20,540 nucleotides of DNA from CAVRQM01 sp964250775 (GTDB taxonomy: Bacteria; Pseudomonadota; Alphaproteobacteria; Acetobacterales; Acetobacteraceae), in the NCBI GenBank assembly GCA_964250775.1, contig CAXUHK010000071.1, forward strand, positions 1-20,540, given 5' to 3'. Position 1 is the stretch's first letter. Each line of letters begins with the position of its first letter. The notes below the pieces were generated by a model. That model worked only from the letters and a program-made list of their open reading frames with translations. It had not been told where the DNA came from and did no database searches. Positions 15,946 to 20,540 of the stretch are shown piece after piece. The position numbers and the translations under genes were made by a program.

Positions 15946-16800
15946 TTACGCCTGCAGCAATCTGATAACGCCACCGAGCTGGTCGAGGTCGCTGTAATGC
16001 ACGCTGAGGCGACCACCCTTGCCGCGCGAACTCACGGTGACGACAAGCCCAAGGCGTTCCGTGAGCTGGCGCTCCAATGCCCGACTGTCGGCGTCGTCGC
16101 GGCCCACTGCCGAGGCGGGCGGATGCTGGGCGGCCGTTATCATCGCTTCGGTTTGGCGAACGTTGAGACCGCGTGCGATTACCGAGAGTGCGGCTCGGGC
16201 CGGCTCCGGATGTGCGAGCAGTGCCCGTGCATGGCCGGCCGAGAGACTGCCGCAACGCACCTCGTGCTGCACGGCATCCGGAAGATTGAGCAGGCGCACC
16301 GTGTTGGCGACATGGCTCCGGCTCTTGCCGATGGCATGGGCGAGACTGTCCTGGGTCATCCCGAACTCGGATTGCAGGCGGCGAAAGCCTTCCGCCTCCT
16401 CAATGGCGTTGAGGTCGTCGCGTTGCAGGTTCTCGACCAACGCCGCTGCCGAGGTTTGCGCGTCGGAGAGGGTGCGGACCAGGCAAGGCACTTCCGACAG
16501 GCCGGCGAGACGCGCGGCACGCCAGCGCCGTTCCCCGGCCACGATTTGGAAGCGGGCGGGCTCGTCTGCCGCAGGACGCACCAATAGCGGTTGCAGCACG
16601 CCCTGCGCCCGGATCGAGGCGGCCAGTTCGGCGAGGCTGTCGGCATCGATCGGGCCGCGCGGCTGGAACGGATTTGGTTCTAAGCTGCGGACATCGATGC
16701 GTCGCTGGACACTGTCTGGCTTTTGATCCGTCGGCTGCTCGTCTCCTAACAAAAATGCCAAGCCTCGGCCCAGCCGCGGGATGGGATCACGGGCTGCCAT
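15946..16800 (-). CDS. parB: Chromosome partitioning protein ParB
   Basis: Centromere-binding CTPase of the ParABS chromosome segregation system; it loads at parS and spreads on neighbouring DNA. The 284-residue protein has the usual order: an N-terminal RLGRGLAFLLGD segment (ParA-interacting in the family), PNPFQPR (42-48), the CTP-binding GERRWRA motif (89-95), a helix-turn-helix near 143-166 (MTQDSLAHAIGKSRSHVANT), and a C-terminal dimerisation region. The start at 16800 (MAARDP) overlaps the end of parA by 14 bases. An ATG four codons earlier is possible; a longer in-frame N-terminal extension to 16935 would lie over parA and does not look like ParB. It is the last gene of the rsmG-parA-parB unit, followed by a clear terminator. 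Confidence 0.95.
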   Translation of the reverse strand: MAARDPIPRLGRGLAFLLGDEQPTDQKPDSVQRRIDVRSLEPNPFQPRGPIDADSLAELAASIRAQGVLQPLLVRPAADEPARFQIVAGERRWRAARLAGLSEVPCLVRTLSDAQTSAAALVENLQRDDLNAIEEAEGFRRLQSEFGMTQDSLAHAIGKSRSHVANTVRLLNLPDAVQHEVRCGSLSAGHARALLAHPEPARAALSVIARGLNVRQTEAMITAAQHPPASAVGRDDADSRALERQLTERLGLVVTVSSRGKGGRLSVHYSDLDQLGGVIRLLQA

Positions 16801-17620
16801 TGGGATACCCATTGATCGAGAGTGTTGGGATTGTCTGTAACAGTTCGTCGGCCAGACGGTCGTAGGCGAGCGCCCCGGGTGAACGTGGGTCGTATGTTGT
16901 GACAGGTTGCCCGTGGCTCGGGGCTTCAGACACACGAACGTTCCGGGGGATTACCGTCTCGAACACCGCAGCACCGAAGAAACTTCGTGCGTCGGCCGCG
17001 ACCAGCTCCGACAAGTTGTTCCGCCGATCGAACATGGTCAGCAGGATACCCTGAATTGCGAGTTGCGGGTTGAGCGAACGTCGTATCAGATCGATTGTTC
17101 GCATTAGGTGCGCCAATCCTTCCAGGGCGAAGAACTCGCATTGCAGCGGGATTAGGACGGCGTCCGCCGCGGCAAGCGCATTCAATGTCAGCAACCCAAG
17201 CGAAGGTGGGCAATCGATAAATACAAATTCTGGTTGGAACCTATCGGACTCGGAAAGACGAGAGAGCGCGTCGGCCAATCGCCACTCACGTCGGTTCATG
17301 GTTGCGAGTTCAATCTCCGCCCCGGCTAAGTTCATGTCCGAGGGGATGATCCTAAGCCCGGGTAGTCTTGTCTCAGTCGATCGTGTCGGCCGGTCATCGG
17401 CGTTCAATACCAAGCGGTAACTGTCGGTCTCGACCGGAGTCTGTCCAATTCCCAAGTTGGTGGATGCATTACCCTGCGGGTCAAGGTCAATTAATAGTAC
17501 GTGTCGTCCCTTTCCGGCTAAGCAAGCTGCGAGGGTTACTGCGGTTGTCGTTTTGCCAACACCACCTTTTTGATTGGTGAAAGCTACAATCCTTCTTGCG
17601 TTGCTCTGTCTCCTAAGCAT
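16787..17620 (-). CDS. parA: Chromosome partitioning ATPase ParA
   Basis: Walker-type ATPase (Soj/ParA) that moves ParB-parS complexes on the nucleoid. The 277-residue protein shows the deviant Walker A NQKGGVGKTTT (16-26), the Walker A' region LLIDLDPQGNAS, Walker B-like FVFIDCPPSLG and the late PRNVRVSEAPSHGQPV typical of the family. The ATG at 17620 overlaps the rsmG stop by eight bases (ATGCTTAG); a GTG at 17632 would add four residues. Its end overlaps parB. The gene is visibly less GC-rich than the sox region. Confidence 0.95.
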   Translation of the reverse strand: MLRRQSNARRIVAFTNQKGGVGKTTTAVTLAACLAGKGRHVLLIDLDPQGNASTNLGIGQTPVETDSYRLVLNADDRPTRSTETRLPGLRIIPSDMNLAGAEIELATMNRREWRLADALSRLSESDRFQPEFVFIDCPPSLGLLTLNALAAADAVLIPLQCEFFALEGLAHLMRTIDLIRRSLNPQLAIQGILLTMFDRRNNLSELVAADARSFFGAAVFETVIPRNVRVSEAPSHGQPVTTYDPRSPGALAYDRLADELLQTIPTLSINGYPNGSP

Positions 17621-18206
17621 GGGTGATCTCACTCAAGCGAAGGATCGTCGCTGACGGATCAGTCACGCTGGGAAACTGTTCCACTCGCATTCGCCAATGA
17701 CGGGCCGCCACCCGCAACTCGTCCTGCACGGAGCGACCTTTCGGAAGCAAGCAAACAGCATCAGGAGTCAACATGTTATATACTGCGCTCAATGTTTGAG
17801 TGACGCTCGCGAAGGCCCTTGCTGTTAATAGACCACAGCGGATCGTGGTGGCTTGGACACGATACGGGAGCACGGTCGCTTTGGCTTGTGTGAGGCGCGT
17901 GGCCTCGGTCAGGAACGCGGCTTTGCGACGGTCCGACTCGACCAGGTAAAAGTGACGGTCCAATGCAATCGCCAGAACCAGTCCTGGAAAGCCGGCGCCT
18001 GTGCCAACATCAGCGGACCGTCCATCCGGCACGTCGACCAGCTTGGTCAACTGCAGGGAGTCAGCGACGTGACGGCACCAGAGTTCTGTCGGATCAGCTT
18101 GTGCAACCAGCCGGATGGTAGAGTTCCACGTGACTATGAGAGAGACCAGCCTCAAAAGGCGCTCACGTGTTTCACGTGAAACGCCGATGTTGCCACCCAC
18201 ATCCAT
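17613..18206 (-). CDS. rsmG: 16S rRNA (guanine-N7) methyltransferase RsmG (GidB)
   Basis: SAM-dependent methyltransferase that modifies G527 (E. coli numbering) of 16S rRNA. The SAM-binding glycine motif is DVGTGAGFPG (66-75), preceded by LWCRHVADSLQL, a strong family signature. LLPKGRS appears later. The length of 197 residues fits RsmG. The start at 18206 gives a normal N-terminus and has GGATGG a few bases upstream; ATGs at 18215 and 18239 are alternatives, and sequence further upstream does not resemble RsmG. It leads the rsmG-parA-parB unit. Codons 8-14, encoding GVSRETR, contain the parS site. The usual upstream partner mnmG is not present; an IS66-type relic lies about 220 bases upstream. 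GC content is visibly lower than in the left half of the window. Confidence 0.92.
   Translation of the reverse strand: MDVGGNIGVSRETRERLLRLVSLIVTWNSTIRLVAQADPTELWCRHVADSLQLTKLVDVPDGRSADVGTGAGFPGLVLAIALDRHFYLVESDRRKAAFLTEATRLTQAKATVLPYRVQATTIRCGLLTARAFASVTQTLSAVYNMLTPDAVCLLPKGRSVQDELRVAARHWRMRVEQFPSVTDPSATILRLSEITHA
18123..18136. promoter_or_regulatory. Possible degenerate second parS half-site
   Basis: GTTCCACGTGACTA matches about 10-11 of the 14 core parS positions and keeps the central CACGTG. It lies about 46 bases from the strong site, also within rsmG. It could be a weak secondary ParB site or chance similarity. Confidence 0.25.
18168..18183. promoter_or_regulatory. parS: parS centromere site
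   Basis: TGTTTCACGTGAAACG contains the perfect 14-bp palindrome GTTTCACGTGAAAC and matches 15 of 16 bases of the canonical bacterial parS (TGTTTCACGTGAAACA). It lies within the rsmG coding sequence, about 550 bases upstream of the parA start, where parS is commonly found. It is the expected ParB loading site. Confidence 0.93.
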
Positions 18207-18391
18207 GCCAACCATCCAAATTCGGTGATCAATCTCCATACTGGACCAGAACCTGCCGATACCCCACCTCCAATTGCTCCTGCTTGCGCCGCGCACTTCG
18301 GAAACGATATGCAGGTTCGTCGTTGCTATTGTGCTGATATCGACGATCTCGGCCACTACGCGTTTTTGCAATGTTGCATCAACATGTTTGA

Positions 18392-18397
18392 ATTATA
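18392..18397 (-). promoter_or_regulatory. Candidate -10 element for rsmG-parA-parB
   Basis: A perfect TATAAT on the minus strand lies about 190 bases upstream of the rsmG start and 30 bases inside the IS66-relic boundary. No good -35 is seen at 16-18 bases (best GGTCAA or GGGTCA). Since mnmG is absent, the unit needs its own promoter, and this is the best candidate by eye. Confidence 0.35.
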
Positions 18398-18435
18398 CCG
18401 TCGCTCCTGTGGGTTGACCCATGGACCGTAATTGC

Positions 18436-19308
18436 TCACCCTGGTTTGGTGCGTTGGTTTCCGCGTAGGGCGTCTTGGACCGCGGCCAGCACGGTTCGTC
18501 CGTTGGCTTTGGCCGTGCTGACGACGGAGCGGAACGCGGCGTAGGTTTCTGCACCCCACTTGGCCCTGAACCCGTTCGTGACCTTGCGGAACACCACGCC
18601 TGGTCGGAGCGCCCTCTCGGAGACGTTCTTGGTCGGCGGCACGTCGCGGTCGGCCACGAACACCGTCAGGTGCTCCCGGGAGCGGCCGATGCGGCGGCGC
18701 AGCTTCTCGCCCTCGCGACTCTGCGGCACGGCATGGGCCACGATGCGGTCGAGCCGTCGCTCCAGGTCGTAGCGACACTGGACCAACGTGCTGTCTCGAA
18801 GCCGGTCCCGCCTTCGCCCGGGCGGCAGTTCGATGCGGTCATAGACGCTCTGCGGCGTCTGAGTGGCGACGGGAAACACGGCCTGACAGCCGGGGCAGGC
18901 ATCCAGGTGGGCATCCACCACGCGGTCCGGGTTCTCGGCCAGGGCGCGGGCCATGCCAGGGCGCGGGCCATGCCAGAGCGCGGGCCATGCCAGAGCGCGG
19001 GCCATGCCAGAGCGCGGGCCACGCCGGGGCGCGGGCCACGCCGGGGCGCGGGCCACGCCGGGGCGACTGCGGCGCCGGCGCAGTTCCTCCTGCACGGAGC
19101 GGTCGGGTTTGGGCGCCTTCGATGGCGGGGTCGAGGAGTTGTCTGGCGTCTTGGGCCGGCGGGCAAGTTCGTTGATGCGGACCTTGAGCACGGCGATCTC
19201 GGCCAGTGCGTCCTTGAGTTGCTGCACCAGCGGTAGAAGCGAGAGGATCAGCGCGTCCTTCTCGGCTTCGGTCATCGCGGCAAGGTCGATCGCGGGGCTC
19301 ACATCCAC
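18436..19308 (-). pseudogene. IS66-family transposase (TnpC-like), internally deleted
   Basis: Open frame of 290 residues against about 480-540 in intact IS66 TnpC proteins. The N-terminus keeps the leucine-zipper-like helix (LPLVQQLKDALAEIAVLKVRI), the NSSTPPSKAPKPDR linker and the CPGC zinc-finger start. The C-terminus keeps PPTKNVSERALRP and the FRKVTNGFRAKWGAETYAAF tail, including the last catalytic Glu. The central catalytic region with the first two DDE acidic residues is gone; the junction is around residues 163-178 (about 18775-18820). The Gly/Pro-rich GGQxGHxG-type segment is replaced by a repeat-encoded GVARAPAWPAP-like stretch. The start may be GTG at 19308 or 19302. The frame has survived both changes, but the protein cannot be an active transposase. 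Confidence 0.85.
18941..19065. repeat. 17-bp tandem repeat array (7 full copies)
   Basis: Seven consecutive 17-bp units of the form AGGGCGCGGGCCATGCC plus a six-base partial copy. Variants form a gradient along the array: units 1-2 begin AGGG, units 3-5 AGAG, units 6-7 GGGG; the internal ATGCC changes to ACGCC from unit 5 onward. The array lies inside the transposase relic. Because 17 is not a multiple of three, each repeat is read in a different frame and three units give a 17-residue period. Confidence 0.97.
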
Positions 19309-19405
19309 CTTGAATCAAGTCGCCCGTAACCGTGTAAACCCTCATCTGCACTCGGCCGCCGATCGGCCCGCTACGCTGACACAGCTAACCGGGGTAAGCA
19401 GTTAC

Positions 19406-19680
19406 TATGGCGGCTCTATTTTCAACAACGACACCAAGGAACAAGAATCAAAGAAAAGGTACTAGGGTGTAGGGAACGAACCGAGTGCCAGGTATCCCGG
19501 TGACGCTACATCGCCCTTCCGTCGTTCAGAGCCGTCGCCACACCGTTGCGAGCACGCCAACAATGCAATTACGTTACAGTTTTGATTATGCATCTTTTGT
19601 GGATTATGGGGGTCATTAGGAACGGTTTGCCCGCGCCCCCATGCTACGGGTGCTCCCCGAACTGGGCAGGAGCCGTACAC
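19406..19680. other. Gene-free stretch between IS66 relic and small ORF
   Basis: Together with the right end of the IS66 relic, about 370 bases here carry no convincing gene. Base composition is lower in GC than the flanks. The sequence does not encode the C-terminus of MnmG, which would be expected if the IS had simply landed between mnmG and rsmG. I see no tRNA, terminator or repeat in it. Confidence 0.6.
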
Positions 19681-19908
19681 ATGGGTTTTACTTACAACCG
19701 CAAGAGGGCCATTGCCGGCGTCTGGTTCGTCTTTGCGGCCATGTTCGCCATGATGTTCGGCTTTCATTTCTACTGGTCGGCGCAGTCCCTTAAGCTGAAC
19801 CCCTTTGGTGAGACAGCAGATCACGGGCAGCTCGGCTGCGTCATAGCCCTGGGCCGCTGCGCAGCGGCCCGGGGCTGGTTGGATGCAAACTCCACCGGCG
19901 ACAGGTAG
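19681..19908 (+). CDS. Small putative membrane protein, probably truncated by IS3 insertion
   Basis: A 75-residue ORF with a good ribosome site: AGGAG (19668-19672) eight bases before the ATG. The N-terminus is basic (NRKRAIAG), followed by one hydrophobic helix (VWFVFAAMFAMMFGFHFYW, about residues 14-32), suggesting a small single-pass membrane protein. After about residue 38 the reading enters sequence that looks like the end of the IS3-family element, so the natural C-terminus was probably lost or replaced. It overlaps the convergent transposase end by 88 bases. I do not recognise the family. It could be an N-terminal fragment of a larger gene or chance. Confidence 0.4.
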   Translation: MGFTYNRKRAIAGVWFVFAAMFAMMFGFHFYWSAQSLKLNPFGETADHGQLGCVIALGRCAAARGWLDANSTGDR

Positions 19909-20540
19909 GCAAGAGCCGAGTGGAGCCTTTGGCGGCTGTAGGCAGTCTCGATGAACTCCCCGATGGTGGCGCTGGCATGGGCGAGATCACGGTAGGCGCC
20001 GGCATCGACCTCCTCGTGCTTGAGCGTCTTCATGAAGCTTTCGGCCATGGCGTTGTCGCAGGGACAGCCGGCCCGGCTCATGCCGGGCTGGATCCCGGCG
20101 GCTTCAAGGCGGGCAATGTGGTCACGCAAGCGTATTGAATGCCGCGATCCGAGTGCTGAACCAAGCCGCCGGCGATCACCTCCCGGCTGCCCAGTGCCAT
20201 CTCAAGCGCGTCCAAGGCCAGACTCGCCCGCAGGTGATCGGCCATCGCCCAGCCGACAACCTTGCGGCTGAACGCGTCCAGCACGACAGCCAGGTAGATG
20301 AAGGCCTCGGCAAGTCGCACATAGGTCAGGTCCGCCACCCACAGCTGGTTCGTGGCCATGGCCACGAGGTGGCGCGCCAGGTTCGGCCGCACCCGCCAGC
20401 TGTGGCGCGCGTCCGTCGTCGGCGGCCTGAATGGCGGCTTCGCCGGGCACAGCAGGTTGTCCTCGCGCATGATCCGGACCACGCGCTTGTGGCTCACGCA
20501 CCAGCCCTCGCGCCGCAGCGGCGCGCCGATCCGGCGGTGG
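19821..20540 (-). pseudogene. IS3-family transposase OrfB, frameshifted and 5'-partial
   Basis: DDE integrase-type transposase. In the first frame (20540 to about 20126): HRRIGAPLRREGW, CVSHKRVVRIMREDNLL, WVADLTYV with the first catalytic Asp, and HSDRGIQYA with the second Asp. In the second frame (about 20128 to 19821): RDHIARLEAAGIQPGMSR, NAMAESFMKTLKHEEV with the catalytic Glu, and RLHSALAYLSPVEF. Joining them needs one extra base in TTGCGTGAC around 20123-20130, where relatives continue YAC-x-DHIARL. All catalytic residues are present, but the frameshift separates the second Asp from the Glu, so as written the gene is dead. A sequencing error is the alternative. The N-terminus is outside the window. 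Confidence 0.85.
19845..19876. repeat. Strong 32-bp inverted repeat near orfB 3' end
   Basis: The central 20 bases (19851-19870) form a perfect palindrome of GGGCCGCTGC with its complement. The arms extend by AGCCC/GGGCT across one mismatch to 16 bases each. There is no T-run on either side, so it is not a classical terminator. It lies in the last 20 codons of the transposase frame and may protect the element's transcript or block readthrough. Confidence 0.7.

Larger units (their letters stand above)
18428..19405 (-). mobile_element. IS66-family deletion derivative with terminal inverted repeats
   Basis: A 978-bp element. The left end (18428-18451, starting GTAATTGCTCACCC) and the reverse complement of the right end (19382-19405, starting GTAACTGCTTACCC) match at 19 of 24 positions, giving clear terminal inverted repeats. 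It holds a single internally deleted TnpC-type gene and no tnpA or tnpB. The 8-base flanks (CATGGACC and TATGGCGG) share only ATGG, so no intact target duplication is seen. It cannot encode a functional transposase and would need one supplied in trans. Confidence 0.8.
19797..20540 (-). mobile_element. IS3-family insertion sequence, partial (runs off right edge)
   Basis: The transposase orfB of an IS3-family element occupies the right end of the window, transcribed leftwards. The 3' boundary is probably near TGAACCCCTTTGG at 19797, since IS3-family ends usually begin with TG and lie a few tens of bases past orfB; this boundary is inference. The other end and orfA lie outside the window, so the inverted repeat cannot be checked. 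Confidence 0.65.

Noticed and set aside
18420..18427. 8-bp target duplication flanking the IS66 relic (with 19406-19413)
   Set aside because: Only ATGG is shared in register between the flanks, too little to claim a duplication.
18941..19065. CRISPR array
   Set aside because: The 17-bp units are directly abutting with no spacers and no cas genes are present; it is a simple tandem repeat.
20120..20132. Programmed ribosomal frameshift in the IS3 element
   Set aside because: IS3-family programmed shifting occurs at the orfA/orfB junction on slippery A-rich runs; this site is inside the catalytic core and has no slippery run.

Overview
The window reads as a GC-rich alphaproteobacterial chromosome, most likely from Acetobacterales/Rhodospirillales. 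This rests on a fused IspD-IspF gene, a chromosomal rsmG-parA-parB segregation locus with a parS site, and very high GC in most genes; the lineage is an inference, not proven by any marker here. A run of 10 Ns at 7581-7590 shows it is draft scaffold sequence.

Bases 1-8.2 kb hold a catabolic locus. A partial Old-Yellow-Enzyme-type flavin oxidoreductase runs leftwards off the window. It is divergent from a tightly packed operon: a RocB-like M20 hydrolase, then soxB-soxD-soxA-soxG, the four subunits of heterotetrameric sarcosine oxidase. The sox genes are spaced or overlap by only a few bases. The likely theme is release and oxidative demethylation of an N-methylated amino acid, with the one-carbon unit passed to tetrahydrofolate.

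Bases 8.2-11.6 kb hold a leftward three-gene unit: an XRE-type regulator, an orphan PhnD/SsuA-like binding protein with no signal peptide and no transporter partners, and a Rieske-FAD/NAD reductase. Its last gene overlaps the end of soxG tail to tail. An imperfect inverted repeat covers the apparent start codon of the regulator.

Bases 11.6-15.8 kb contain two different membrane fatty-acid-desaturase-type proteins flanking a CPBP (CAAX-type) membrane protease, then ispDF. The IspD half of ispDF looks intact, but its IspF half has lost a metal-ligand histidine and the nucleotide-binding motif.

Bases 15.8-18.4 kb carry rsmG-parA-parB on the minus strand with overlapping genes, a near-consensus parS inside the rsmG coding sequence, and a clear rho-independent terminator after parB. 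The usual upstream partner mnmG is absent.

Bases 18.4-20.5 kb are a mobile-element graveyard. A 978-bp IS66-family deletion derivative still has recognisable terminal inverted repeats and contains a 17-bp tandem repeat array. Next come a stretch with no recognised gene, a small probably truncated membrane ORF, and an IS3-family element with a frameshifted transposase that runs off the right edge.
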